64,000 nucleotides of DNA, from NCBI RefSeq assembly GCF_003113265.1, contig NZ_PUIV01000001.1, forward strand, positions 248,001-312,000, written 5' to 3'. The position numbers and the translations under genes were made by a program. Positions 45,901 through 54,057 of this stretch are shown here, one piece after another. Origin of the DNA: Methylosinus sporium (GTDB lineage Bacteria; Pseudomonadota; Alphaproteobacteria; Rhizobiales; Beijerinckiaceae). Each line of letters opens with the position of its first letter. Position 1 is the stretch's first letter. The notes below the pieces were generated by a model that did no database searches, was not told the origin of the DNA, and saw nothing but the letters and a program-made list of their open reading frames with translations.

Positions 45901-46273
45901 CAATGTCCAGATCAAGCAGGTTCTGATCAATCTGATGCGGAACGCGATCGATGCAATGAGTGATTCGGACAAGCGGGAGTTGACGATATCGACGTCCTCG
46001 GACGAGGGAGACATGATTCGCATCGATGTCGCCGACACAGGTCCCGGGGTGTCGGAAAAGGTCAAGGCAAGCCTGTTTGATCCTTTCGTCACGACGAAAG
46101 CGCGCGGGATTGGCGTCGGATTGTCGATTTCACGCTCGATCGTCGAAGCGCATTACGGAAAGATATGGGCAGAATCCAATCCGAAAGGCGGAGCGATCTT
46201 CAGCTTTACACTCCCTCTGGCAAAGACGGATGCGGGTTCAGTCGACGGCGCTCCAAGCCCAGAGCAGCCTTGA
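42986..46273 (+). CDS. CheB-CheR-PAS-histidine kinase fusion protein
   Basis: 1095 residues. CheB methylesterase domain (about 8-190) with catalytic Ser15, His42 and Asp134 and no receiver domain; CheR N-terminal helices (SGYKTKTFMRRVRRRM) and methyltransferase core with VWVPGCSTGEEVYSIAI; a long coiled coil (EELKSANEELISMNEETQST); a PAS domain; HisKA with His868 in LAHEINQPLSAAATYL; and HATPase with LINLMRNAIDAM, DTGPGVS and GIGVGLSIS. Such fusions are sensory kinases rather than true chemotaxis enzymes. No response regulator is adjacent. ATG 42986 is preferred over the longer frame. Confidence 0.92.
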   Translation: MKPDTSFPIVGVGASAGGIQALESLFRAMPANPGMSFVIIMHLAPDRKSLLTDILARHAKMSVEVARDGQELEKDKIYVIPPAAVLTIASGRLRMIATDPAHHERSPIDVFFSALARDRGESAIGVVLSGSGSDGVLGIKAIKEHGGVTMAQASDGTGPGFGGMPGSAIASGLVDFAIPVDAMAEKLVEIVRDLDEPDDLAADQRMNEDDGVVIEARQAIYSILRDAAGHDFSGYKTKTFMRRVRRRMHIQQCEKISDYVARLREAPEEATALFRDLLINVTSFFRDSDAFDALRKIAIPRLFEGKGAADTVRVWVPGCSTGEEVYSIAIILREHMDGLRVAPRVTIFATDIDEAALTIARAARYPAALMDAVSEQRRRRFFTAESGSYVVVKAVRDLCVFSPHSILRDPPFSHMDLVSCRNLLIYLGADVQREVIPIFHYSLRAGGILFLGMSESIGQFSDLFTPLDKKHCLFEARDPGRRVRMPHFMAGLHALSFPAPVSGKTSAGSASQLRRAVETRIAEGFGPSHVVVNEDGDIIHFSTRTGKYLEAAPGAPDRQIFAMARKGLRLDLRSVLREAIETRRTATRQNVKVETDKDHTELVSLIAEPLPDREGGKALFLILFQSREPSTADATPLSPGEREPAGDAARLERELFDTRERLQATIEEYETALEELKSANEELISMNEETQSTNEELESSKEELQSLNEEMRTVNHELESKIDELDRANSDLRNVFASTRIATIFMDRNLVIRSFTPAASQIFNIIPSDAGRPLTDLATKLDYPELTTDLLEVLETGDSIERRVHKNDVDAPYYLARLTPYRGASQQIDGVVSTFIDVTSTTRSEEKVQRLQADRLNSMKEMGTGLAHEINQPLSAAATYLHAAQRSLKIPSERRPASIESILGSAVEQVMWAAQVVDHLREFVSRDEPKKTFSSVHKLIGEAYDLTLPTAKQAGVRGTFHLNAKDDRALVDNVQIKQVLINLMRNAIDAMSDSDKRELTISTSSDEGDMIRIDVADTGPGVSEKVKASLFDPFVTTKARGIGVGLSISRSIVEAHYGKIWAESNPKGGAIFSFTLPLAKTDAGSVDGAPSPEQP

Positions 46274-46345
46274 GAAGCCGAAGCAGTCGCCACCGTCGTA
46301 GCGTCGGCAATGCGCCGCCGCTCGAGTCGCCGAGAACGGACACGA

Positions 46346-46507
46346 ATGCAGAACGACAAAGAGACGACGCGGATCGAGATATTCAGCGACGGCGTCTTCG
46401 CGATCGCCGTCACGCTCCTCGTGCTCGAGATCAAGTTACCCAGTCATGAAGTGGTGACGGCGCATTCGCTTGCCGCGGCTTGGCCCGGTTATCTCGCCTT
46501 CTTCATC
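46346..46507 (+). pseudogene. Truncated TMEM175 (DUF1211) family potassium channel gene
   Basis: MQNDKETTRIEIFSDGVFAI then AVTLLVLEIKLP is the first membrane helix of TMEM175-type channels, including the FSDGVFAIAVTLL filter motif. After AAWPGYLAFFI similarity stops and the frame turns into Arg-rich sequence that belongs to the transposase in another frame. The other five helices are missing, so the gene was cut by insertion or deletion at about 46505. Confidence 0.75.
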
Positions 46508-46898
46508 AGACGGAGACACACATGGGAAAGAGCCGATGCGAACCCGCATCGTCATGGCGCGCAAGCCCGAGGCGGCGGCGTGCGCCGCTCGCGAGCGAGC
46601 GAAGCGCGATGCGCGCGACAAAGGCAAGCGGCTCGATCCACGCAGTCTGATCGCCGCTGAATTCGTCGTGCTGGCGACCTCGCTCTCACCAAACGATCAT
46701 CCCGGCGCCGACGTGCTCGCCTTGTATCGCTTGCGATGGCAGATCGAGCTCGCCTTCAAGAGATTGAAGAGCCTGCTGCGGCTCGACTGCTTGCCGGCCA
46801 AGACCGAAAAGGGCGGGCGCAGCTGGATATACGCCCATCTGATCCTCGCCATCCTCACCGACGAATGCAGCCAGGACCTCCTGGACTCTTCCCCCTGA
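46508..46898 (+). mobile_element. IS4-family transposase fragment (C-terminal part)
   Basis: In the frame ending at 46898 the peptide contains KRLDPRSLIAAEFVVLATSL, YRLRWQIELAFKRLKSLLRL then D, and GRSWIYAHLILAILTDECSQ. This is the Y-x-x-R-W-x-I-E-x-x-F-K block near the catalytic Glu of IS4-type DDE transposases. The N-terminal two thirds, both earlier Asp residues and the terminal inverted repeats are missing. It directly abuts the truncated TMEM175 gene, so it is a remnant, not an active element. Confidence 0.75.
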
Positions 46899-46963
46899 AG
46901 ACCTGCTCGCGGCGCATTACGCGCCGTCGATCTGGCGCGCGCAAAAGCTCGCCCGGGATACTG

Positions 46964-48024
46964 CGCGCCGCGACGCGGCAGGCGGAGGTCGACCTCTCTA
47001 TCCCCGACCAGCAGGCGCAGACGAGCGCCTATTGCGCACGCCATAGCTGGCGCATCGTCGCCGAATATGTCGAGCCCGGCGCTTCCGCCATGGACGACCA
47101 TCGTCCCGAATTTCAGCGCGATCCGGTCTATGCAAGCTGGTGGCGCTTCAACAAGCGCGAGGCCAAAACCGGGAGAGCCAAAGCCGAAAGTGAAGTCATC
47201 GAGATCGCCGTCCCGCCGATCATCGAAACGGCCGTCTTCGACAAGGCCCAGGCGAGCCTGAAAGCCCGAGACCCGCGCGTCCTGCCACCCCGCGTCGTCA
47301 CCGGCCCCATTCTCCTTACCGGCCTCGCTGTCTGCGCTACTTGCGGCGGTGCGATGACGCTGCGCACCGGGACCTCGAAGAGCGGCAAAGTGCATCGCTA
47401 TTACAGCTGCTCCACGGCCGCCCGTGTCGGCAAGACCGGCTGCAAGGGGCGCTCGATCCCGATGGACCGGCTCGACGGGCTGGTCACGACCCATCTCGCC
47501 GACCGGCTATTCGGCCCGAACCGGCTGGCCGGCACCTTGACTTCCCTGGTCCAGAAGCGCGCCGCTGTCGACGACGAGGTCCGGAATCGGTGGACTCCCT
47601 CCAATCAGAAGTCGCTCGGGCCGAGGACAAGCTGAAGCGCCTCTACGAAATGGTCGAGGATGGCGTCACCGACATGGACGATCTGCTTCGAGACCGTCTC
47701 GCCACTCTCAAATCCGAACGGGAACGGGCGAAAGCCGCGCTGGAGCGGATCAAAGCCCAGGCCGCGCCGTCAATCGCGCTCGAACCAGACCAGCTCGAGC
47801 GATTCGGTGTCTTCATGCGAGAAAAGATCACAGTCGGCGAAACTTCGTTCCGCAGAGCCAATTTGCGGGCGGTCGTCGAAGCCGTCGAGGTCGACGACCA
47901 AGTCATCCGCATTCACGGCTCCAAGACCAGCCTCGAACAGAGCGTCGTCGCCGGAGAACAAATCGGCAAGGGTGTTCGCGGTTTTATACGCAAATGGCGC
48001 GCCCGAAGAGATTCGAACTCCTGA
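46964..48024 (+). pseudogene. Large serine recombinase, deleted and frameshifted
   Basis: The 5' part reads TRQAEVDLSIPDQQAQTSAY and DDHRPEFQR, the start of a resolvase domain lacking its catalytic N-terminal segment. It then jumps to DPVYASWWRFNKREAKTG, which in intact relatives comes roughly 160 residues later. Next is the recombinase zinc ribbon (LAVCATCGGAMTLRTGTSKS then GKVHRYYSC). One base is missing at about 47590, shifting to the frame that holds the coiled coil (AEDKLKRLYEMVEDGV) and the tail KWRARRDSNS, which overlaps tRNA-Arg on the other strand. Confidence 0.8.
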
Positions 48025-48071
48025 CCCCCAGATTCGTAGTCTGGTGCTCTATCCAGCTGAGCTACGGGCGC
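47995..48071 (-). tRNA. tRNA-Arg (anticodon ACG)
   Basis: Minus strand from 48071: acceptor GCGCCCG pairs with CGGGCGC, D-arm TAGCTCAGCTGGATAGAGC, anticodon arm CCAGA-CTACGAA-TCTGG (anticodon ACG), T-arm with AGTTCGAATCT, discriminator G and encoded CCA at 47995-47997. Its 3' end is overlapped by the tail of the recombinase pseudogene, a common arrangement for elements integrated at tRNA genes. Confidence 0.97.
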
Positions 48072-48255
48072 CTACGGTCCGCGCTGCGCCGCAGCGGCGC
48101 GTCGAACCGGTGAGCCGCTCGTTTAGCGGCTGCGAGGCCGCTTGGCAATAGGAAGATATTTCCCCGGACAAGACGCTTGCGCCGCCTTATGGCTGCGATA
48201 ATTACCGACGATCCTGATGGCGACGCTCCTTGAATGTAATAAAATAGGATTGATG

Positions 48256-49020
48256 ATGGACGAGTTCGGGTCGAATGGCGTGCAGATCGCTTATATCGAT
48301 TTTCCGCCCCTGACGGAGGATCGCCATGAGCCGATCGTCCTCATTCACGGCTACGCCTCGACACATGCCGTGAATTGGCTGTTCCCTCAATGGGTGAAGA
48401 CGCTCACCGAGGACGGGCGGCGCGTCATCGTGCTCGACAATCGGGGCCATGGCCGTTCCGAGAAGATTCACGATCCGGCGGCTTATGAGCTTTCGCTCAT
48501 GGCCGGCGACGTCGCCAATCTCCTCGCCGAGCTCGGCGTCGAGCGCGCCGATGTGATGGGCTATTCCATGGGCGCGCGAATCGCCGCCACGCTGGCGCTG
48601 GACCATCCCGAGGTCGTCCGCTCCCTCGTGCTCGGCGGCATCGGCGGCAATCTCGTGACCACGGGCCTGCCGCGCGGCCTCGCCGAGGCCATGGAGGCCG
48701 AGCGCATAGAGGATATCGACGATCCGCTGCTGAAAATGTTCCGCGGCTTCGCCGAGGCGACGCGCGCAGATCTTCCCTCTCTCGCCGCCTGCGCGCGCGG
48801 CCCGAATCAGACCGTCGACCGCGCCCGGCTCGCCGCGATAAAGGTTCCCGTGCTGATCTGCGTCGGCACGCGCGACGAGGTGGCCGGCGATCCGCATCCG
48901 CTTGAGCCTTTGTTCCCGGACGCCCATATCGTCGATATTCCCGGCCGCGACCATAATCGCGCCGTCGGCGACCGCGTGTTCAAGCAGGCGGTGCTCGATT
49001 TTCTCGCGCAGCGGGAATAG
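48256..49020 (+). CDS. Alpha/beta hydrolase
   Basis: 254 residues. Oxyanion motif VLIHGYASTHAVNW, strand VIVLDNRGHGRSEK, nucleophile elbow VMGYSMGARIAATLAL (Ser in G-Y-S-M-G), a late Asp in VGTRDEVAGDPHPL and the His in IPGRDHNRAVGD complete the catalytic triad. Substrate unknown. The frame begins at 48217, but AGGA at 48246-48249 favours ATG 48256. cysE starts 12 bases after its stop, so the two are likely an operon. Confidence 0.88.
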   Translation: MDEFGSNGVQIAYIDFPPLTEDRHEPIVLIHGYASTHAVNWLFPQWVKTLTEDGRRVIVLDNRGHGRSEKIHDPAAYELSLMAGDVANLLAELGVERADVMGYSMGARIAATLALDHPEVVRSLVLGGIGGNLVTTGLPRGLAEAMEAERIEDIDDPLLKMFRGFAEATRADLPSLAACARGPNQTVDRARLAAIKVPVLICVGTRDEVAGDPHPLEPLFPDAHIVDIPGRDHNRAVGDRVFKQAVLDFLAQRE

Positions 49021-49032
49021 CGGAGCCGAGCC

Positions 49033-49866
49033 ATGATCGACAGCGGCCCCGCGCGGCTCGTCGCCCTTTCCGGCGTCGATCCGCTTTTTTCCCGCCTCTC
49101 CGCCGAGGCCGAAGCCGCCGCGGGCCGCGAGCCGCATATGGCGGCCTTTCTCTATGCGGCGATTCTGGCGCAGGACAGTCTCGAGGCCGTGGTCGCGCAT
49201 CGAATCGCGCAGCGTCTCGCGGCGCCGGAACTGCCGGCGACGGTCATAGAGCGGCTCTGCCGCGATCAGATGGCCCGTGATTCGGCCCTGGGCGCCGCGT
49301 TGCGCGCCGATCTGATGGCCGTTTTCGACCGTGATCCCGCCTGCACCCGGCTGCTCGAGGCGGCGCTCTATTTCAAGGGCTTCCACGCCATTCAGAGCTA
49401 TCGGCTGGCGCATGGGCTGTGGCGCTCCGGCCGCAGCGATCTCGCGCTCTGGCTCCAGAGCCTCGCCTCGGCGCGTTTCCAGACCGACATCCATCCGCAG
49501 GCGCGAATCGGCGCCGGCTTCTTTCTCGATCATGCGACCGGCGTGGTGATCGGCGCCACCAGCGTCATAGAGCACGACGTCTCCATGCTGCATGGGGTGA
49601 CGCTGGGCGGCTCCGGCACCGCCGGCGGCGCGCGCCATCCAAAGGTGCGCCATGGCGTGCTGATCGGCGCGGGGGCCAAGCTGCTCGGCGACATAGAGAT
49701 CGGCGAGCGCGCCCGCGTGGCGGCGGGCTCCGTGGTGCTGGAATCTGTGCCGGCGCATAAGACGGTGGCCGGCGTGCCGGCCCGCGTCATCGGCGATGTG
49801 GGCGCCGCAGAGCCGGCGCTGACGATGGATCAGATCATCGACGAGTCGCATGATCCGGGGTTGTAG
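49033..49866 (+). CDS. cysE: Serine O-acetyltransferase
   Basis: 277 residues. CysE acetylates L-serine with acetyl-CoA, the first step of cysteine synthesis. N-terminal helical domain (REPHMAAFLYAAILAQDSLE), then QTDIHPQARIGAGFFLDHAT then GVVIGATSVI, the left-handed beta helix with hexapeptide repeats, HGVTLGGSGTAGGARHPKV and GVLIGAGAKLLGDIEIGE. The length and the C-terminal tail, usually involved in cysteine inhibition or binding to CysK, are normal. Confidence 0.95.
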   Translation: MIDSGPARLVALSGVDPLFSRLSAEAEAAAGREPHMAAFLYAAILAQDSLEAVVAHRIAQRLAAPELPATVIERLCRDQMARDSALGAALRADLMAVFDRDPACTRLLEAALYFKGFHAIQSYRLAHGLWRSGRSDLALWLQSLASARFQTDIHPQARIGAGFFLDHATGVVIGATSVIEHDVSMLHGVTLGGSGTAGGARHPKVRHGVLIGAGAKLLGDIEIGERARVAAGSVVLESVPAHKTVAGVPARVIGDVGAAEPALTMDQIIDESHDPGL

Positions 49867-49901
49867 GAGCCCACACACGTCGGCGCCAGGACTTTCCCTC
49901 A

Positions 49902-49916
49902 GCGGCCGAAGGCCGC
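49902..49916 (+). terminator. Small hairpin after cysE, weak terminator candidate
   Basis: GCGGCC at 49902-49907 pairs with GGCCGC at 49911-49916 around a GAA loop, about 35 bases after the cysE stop. No U-run follows (gtctcg), so intrinsic termination would be weak. Confidence 0.3.
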
Positions 49917-50015
49917 GTCTCGAGGCACGCGCGCCGCCGCGCTGAGCCATAAATATTGGAACCATCGTGAGTGGATCGGATTACCGACCCATGTGCAACA
50001 AGACTGGAGAGCACA

Positions 50016-50264
50016 ATGCGCAAGCTCCTGGCTCCAATTGCGCTTGGCCTGTCGCTTGTTGGCGTGACGCCTCTATTCGCGGCGCCGCTGGGCACGTATT
50101 ACAACCCGATACCCGATGTAAAAGGCGGCGACTTGTCGGTCCCCGTCCATCGCGGGATGTATTGCGCGAACGGCTCGTGGCACTATGGATGGCTCCGGCC
50201 GTGGGAAAGCAGCCCGGTGATCAAGGCGAGTTGCGGCCGCGCCGCCAATCAAATGCCACGCTGA
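50016..50264 (+). CDS. Small secreted hypothetical protein (82 aa)
   Basis: Begins with an export signal (MRKLLAPIALGLSLVGVTPL, cleavage near LFAA), then a short mature part with two cysteines (MYCANGSW and ASCGR) that could form a disulfide. GGAGA at 50006-50010 precedes ATG 50016, which sets the start. It converges with parC, with only 16 bases between the stops. No family is recognised. Confidence 0.65.
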   Translation: MRKLLAPIALGLSLVGVTPLFAAPLGTYYNPIPDVKGGDLSVPVHRGMYCANGSWHYGWLRPWESSPVIKASCGRAANQMPR

Positions 50265-50280
50265 CCCAGGAGCCGAGCCC

Positions 50281-52536
50281 TCACGCCCCGAATCGATTGC
50301 TCTTCGGGAACCCCCGCGGCGGTAGCCGCCCCGCTTCCGCCCTATGGGCGATCCACTCGCTCAGCTCGCGCTTGTCCACGGTGAAGGTGCGGCCGGACGA
50401 ATCGACCCAGGTCAGCCCGTCGGCGAGCGCGAAGACCTTGGCGTCGGCGACGCCGCCATCCTTGTAGCGTTGCAGCCGCACGCCCTTGCCGCGCGCCATT
50501 TGCGGCGCCTCGGCGAGCGGGAACACCAGAAGCTTGCGATTCTCGCCGATGATGGCGACATGGTCGCCCTCCGCCGGCGTCACGATTCTCAGCTTGGACG
50601 GCGGCTCCACGTTGAAGACCGCGCGGCCCTTGCGCGTCGTCGCGACGAGATCGTTCTGCGAGACCACGAAGCCGCGTCCGTCGTCCGCGACGAGCAGCAG
50701 CAGCGCGTCCGGCGTCTGCGGCAGCACTTTCACGATCGCCGCGTCTTCGTCGATATCGGCCATCAGCCTTATCGGCTCGCCATGGCCGCGCCCGCCCGGC
50801 AGCTTGGCGGCGTCCAGCGTATAGGCCTTGCCATTGGAGGCGAGAGCCAGAACCTTGGACGTCGTCTGCGCGAAGAAGGACGTCTCCAGCGCGTCGTCGC
50901 CCTTGAACTGGAGCTGCGTCAGATCGGCCACATGGCCTTTGAGCGCGCGTATCCAGCCCTTTTGCGTCACGACGATGGTGATGGGCTCGCGCTCGATCAG
51001 CGCCTCGGCGAGATCGATATCGGTCGCCTCCGGCGCATCCTCGAAAGTGGTGCGGCGCTTGGCGAGCTTGGCGTCGGCGAGAATCGTCTTTTTCAGCTCG
51101 CGAATCTGCGTGGTGATCGTCTTCCACTGCTTCCCCTCGTCGGCGAGCAGCGATTCGACCTCCGTCTTCTCCTCGAGCAGCTTCGCATGTTCCTTGCGCA
51201 GCTCCATTTCTTCCAGCTTGCGCAAGGCGCGCAGGCGCGTGTCGAGAATATAATCGACCTGCACGTCGGTCAGCTCGAAAGCCGCCTTCAACGCCTGCTT
51301 GGGCTCGTCCTCCTCGCGGATGATGCGAATCACCTCGTCGAGATTGAGGAAGACGATGATCATGCCCTCGAGCACCTCGAGCCGGCGCACGATCTCGCCG
51401 AGCCGATGCCGCGAACGGCGCTCCAGCACCTCGCGGCGATGGTCGAGCCATTGGCGCAAAGCCTCGTCCAGCGAGACGACGCGCGGCACGGCGCCATCGA
51501 CGAGCACATTCATATTGACGGGAAAACGCACCTCCAGCTCGGAGAGCTTGAACAAGGTCTCCATCATCAGCGCCGGATCGACGGTGCGCGCGCGCGGCTC
51601 GATGACGATGCGCACATCCTCGGCGGATTCGTCGCGCACATCGCCGGCGAGCGGCGCCTTCTTCTCGACGACCAGCTCGGCGAGCTTCTCGATGAGGCGT
51701 GATTTCTGCACGCCATAGGGAATCTCGATGACGACCGCGACCCATTGCCCGCGCGCAGTCTCTTCCCTTTTCCAGCGCGCACGCAGGCGGAAGGAGCCGC
51801 GCCCGGTGCGATAGGTCTCGACGATCTGGGGGCGCGGATCGACGACAATGCCGCCGGTCGGAAAATCCGGCCCCTGCACGAAGGTGAGCAATTGCTCCGC
51901 TGTCGCGCTGCGATGCGAGATCAGATAGAGCGCGGCGTCACACAGCTCATTGAGATTATGCGGCGGAATGGAGGTCGCCATGCCGACGGCGATGCCCTGC
52001 GCGCCATTGGCGAGAAGATTGGGGAAGGCCGCCGGCAGCACGACCGGCTCCTGCTCCTCGCCCGAATAATTGGGGCGGAAGTCGATCGCGTCCTCGTTTA
52101 TGCCCTCGAGCAGCAGCCGCGCGACCGCGGTCATGCGCGCTTCCGTGTAGCGATAGGCGGCGGCGGCGTCGCCATCGACATTGCCGAAATTGCCTTGTCC
52201 GTCGACGAGCGGATAGCGCGAGGAGAAATCCTGCGCGAGGCGGACCAGCGCGTCGTAGATCGCCTGATCGCCATGCGGATGGAAGGAGCCCATCACATCG
52301 CCGACGATCTTCGCGCATTTCTTGAACGGCGTGTTCGGGTCCAGCCGCAGCATCTGCATTCCGTAGAGAATGCGGCGATGCACGGGCTTCAAGCCGTCGC
52401 GCGCATCCGGCAGCGCGCGGCCGGTGATCGTCGAGAGCGCATAAGTGAGGTATCGCTCCTCGAGCGCGGTGCGCAATTCCACCGGCAGCGCATCTCCGCC
52501 GCCGTCTTCCGTCGTCGTCGTTCCGCTTTTCGCCAT
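50281..52536 (-). CDS. parC: DNA topoisomerase IV subunit A
   Basis: 751 residues. ParC breaks and rejoins DNA to decatenate chromosomes, with ParE. Visible: [20 protein letters not shown], the active-site region [20 protein letters not shown] (Tyr130), [20 protein letters not shown] then PPHN, and a C-terminal domain of beta-pinwheel repeats (RGKAVFN-like strands, [12 protein letters not shown]). The residue aligning with E. coli ParC Ser80 is Gln91 in [10 protein letters not shown]. The lack of a GyrA box and the shorter C-terminus favour ParC over GyrA. Confidence 0.95.
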   Translation of the reverse strand: MAKSGTTTTEDGGGDALPVELRTALEERYLTYALSTITGRALPDARDGLKPVHRRILYGMQMLRLDPNTPFKKCAKIVGDVMGSFHPHGDQAIYDALVRLAQDFSSRYPLVDGQGNFGNVDGDAAAAYRYTEARMTAVARLLLEGINEDAIDFRPNYSGEEQEPVVLPAAFPNLLANGAQGIAVGMATSIPPHNLNELCDAALYLISHRSATAEQLLTFVQGPDFPTGGIVVDPRPQIVETYRTGRGSFRLRARWKREETARGQWVAVVIEIPYGVQKSRLIEKLAELVVEKKAPLAGDVRDESAEDVRIVIEPRARTVDPALMMETLFKLSELEVRFPVNMNVLVDGAVPRVVSLDEALRQWLDHRREVLERRSRHRLGEIVRRLEVLEGMIIVFLNLDEVIRIIREEDEPKQALKAAFELTDVQVDYILDTRLRALRKLEEMELRKEHAKLLEEKTEVESLLADEGKQWKTITTQIRELKKTILADAKLAKRRTTFEDAPEATDIDLAEALIEREPITIVVTQKGWIRALKGHVADLTQLQFKGDDALETSFFAQTTSKVLALASNGKAYTLDAAKLPGGRGHGEPIRLMADIDEDAAIVKVLPQTPDALLLLVADDGRGFVVSQNDLVATTRKGRAVFNVEPPSKLRIVTPAEGDHVAIIGENRKLLVFPLAEAPQMARGKGVRLQRYKDGGVADAKVFALADGLTWVDSSGRTFTVDKRELSEWIAHRAEAGRLPPRGFPKSNRFGA

Positions 52537-52686
52537 ATCGCCGACTCCCGCCCTTTCGGCGTTTGCTGCGTGCGCTTATAGCCCGCCGCGACTCTGGCGT
52601 GAACCATTGCCGTCGCTGCGCGCTTCCACTAAGACAGCCGAGCTTTCGGCGTCCTGTCGCATCGCCGTCCGTTCGAGCCTAATCTC

Positions 52687-52932
52687 ATGAAGAAGCCTCT
52701 CCTGTTCGCATTTTTTATCGGCGCCGGCATGGCTGCGGCCAGCGCGCAATCCAAGGCCTTGGAATTTTCGCTGTTCGACTGGCTGCCCTTTTTGCACGAG
52801 GACGCCGCGGAGAAGAAGGATGCGCGCCGCGCCCGTTCGCCGCAAGCTCTGTGCAAGGAAGTGGAAGTGCCGATCGACGAGGGCTATGGCGTCAGCCGTC
52901 ACGAGCGCCGGGTGGTGTGCGAGGGAGAGTGA
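52687..52932 (+). CDS. Small secreted hypothetical protein (81 aa)
   Basis: Export signal MKKPLLFAFFIGAGMAAASA, then LEFSLFDWLPFLHEDAAEKK and a C-terminal part with two cysteines (LCKEVEVPIDEGYG and VVCEGE) that may pair in the periplasm. No known domain. It lies between parC and recO, both on the other strand, and ends at an inverted-repeat region. Confidence 0.65.
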   Translation: MKKPLLFAFFIGAGMAAASAQSKALEFSLFDWLPFLHEDAAEKKDARRARSPQALCKEVEVPIDEGYGVSRHERRVVCEGE

Positions 52933-52950
52933 CGCATTTCGGGTGAGCGC

Positions 52951-52995
52951 AGGCTCGCGTCCGGGGGCGCTTGGACCGCGAGCCTTCAGGCTCGC
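52951..52995. repeat. Overlapping inverted repeats between convergent genes
   Basis: AGGCTCGCGTCC (52951-52962) can pair with GGACCGCGAGCCT (52973-52985, one bulge). Alternatively GCGAGCC (52978-52984) pairs with GGCTCGC (52989-52995). The arms share sequence, so the two hairpins exclude each other. The second overlaps the recO stop codon. No U-run follows on either strand. It may act as a bidirectional transcript end or an mRNA-stabilising fold. Confidence 0.5.
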
Positions 52996-53714
52996 ATCGC
53001 GCCGCAAGCCGCCACGTAGAGCGCGCGCGCCTGCGGCGCCGTGAGTCCGCGCGGGCCGAAGACGTCGCGCTGCAGAAAATGCCCGGTGAGGCGGAAGGCC
53101 GCCGCCAGCTCCTCCGCATCCGCCCCGGCCGGCGCCGGCTGGCGCAGAAATTCGGGGAAAGGCAGCAGACGATCGCGCCAGGGCGCGGCGGCGGCGCGCG
53201 CGACCGCCCGGCCGGTCTTGGGCGACACATAAGCGAGGTCCGCCGTCTCCCCCGTCAAGGCGCAGCGCTCGAGATCGAGACCGAAGCCCAGCGCCGCCAG
53301 CAACGCCAGCTCGAAGCGCGCCATCAGCGCCGGAGCGAGATCGAGCGAATCGAGCCGATCGGCGATGACCTCGGCCATATCGAATAATTCGCCATGCGGA
53401 TCGCGCTCCGGCAGCAACCGTAGCAGCGCGCAGAGATGGCCGACGCCATGCAGGGCGAAGGCGCGGTCGATGAGCCGCGCCGCCCGCGAACGCAGAGGCT
53501 CGACGGCGAAAGCGCCGAGATGCTGCTCGAGCCGCGCCCGCCAGGCGACCTCGACGCTATTGCCCGGCTGCAGCACCGAGCGCAGCGCGCGGCCGGCGCC
53601 GCCGCGCACCATGCCGGCGTGACGGCCATGCGCGCGCGTCATCAGCTCCAATATGACCGCGGATTCGCCATGGCGCTTGACGCCGATGACGAGCCCTTCG
53701 TCCCGCCAATCCAT
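52986..53714 (-). CDS. recO: DNA repair protein RecO
   Basis: 242 residues. RecO helps RecR load RecA on gapped DNA. The N-terminal OB-fold shows MDWRDEGLVIGVKRHGESAV then ILELMTRAHGRHAGMVRGG; the helical C-terminus contains FELALLAALGFGLDLERCAL and YVSPKTGRAVAR, as in alphaproteobacterial RecO. The usual zinc cysteines are reduced, which is normal in this class. It lies 8 bases after the DUF1737 gene. Confidence 0.94.
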   Translation of the reverse strand: MDWRDEGLVIGVKRHGESAVILELMTRAHGRHAGMVRGGAGRALRSVLQPGNSVEVAWRARLEQHLGAFAVEPLRSRAARLIDRAFALHGVGHLCALLRLLPERDPHGELFDMAEVIADRLDSLDLAPALMARFELALLAALGFGLDLERCALTGETADLAYVSPKTGRAVARAAAAPWRDRLLPFPEFLRQPAPAGADAEELAAAFRLTGHFLQRDVFGPRGLTAPQARALYVAACGAMRA

Positions 53715-53722
53715 CTATCCTG

Positions 53723-53953
53723 TCACAGCTCGGAGAGAGTCACGTCCGGCGTGTATTTGAAGTCATAGATGTCCTTGGTGATCGCCTGGCCGCAGATCAC
53801 CCGGCCTTTCGCCGCGTCGAAGGTCAGCGTCGGCGAGCCGTAGAGCGACCAGCCGAGGCTCAGCGCCTCGGTGACGCGCTTGCAGAATTCGGCGTCGTCG
53901 GGACCGGTCAGATAGCGATAGACGGTCGATCTCTTGTCGAGATGAGCGGACAT
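53723..53953 (-). CDS. DUF1737 domain protein (76 aa)
   Basis: The small protein reads YRYLTGPDDAEFCKRVTEAL then SLGWSLYGSPTLTFD and VICGQAITKDIYDF, the compact DUF1737 pattern. Function unknown. ATG at 53951-53953; the frame upstream is not supported. It directly precedes recO with 8 bases between them, so they share a transcript. Confidence 0.85.
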   Translation of the reverse strand: MSAHLDKRSTVYRYLTGPDDAEFCKRVTEALSLGWSLYGSPTLTFDAAKGRVICGQAITKDIYDFKYTPDVTLSEL

Positions 53954-54057
53954 TTCGTTTCCTCGAACTTTCCCCGCGCCTCGACGGACGATCCGCCGGC
54001 GCGCTCGCGCCGTCATCCGCGCGCCGGCCGCTCGGCGCAAGGATTTTCTGCGAGCGT

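Noticed and set aside
47660-48151. Open frame with a RTPDPQIRSLVLYPAELRA stretch crossing tRNA-Arg
   Set aside because: This peptide is the well-known false translation of a tRNA gene. The tRNA on the other strand is certain.
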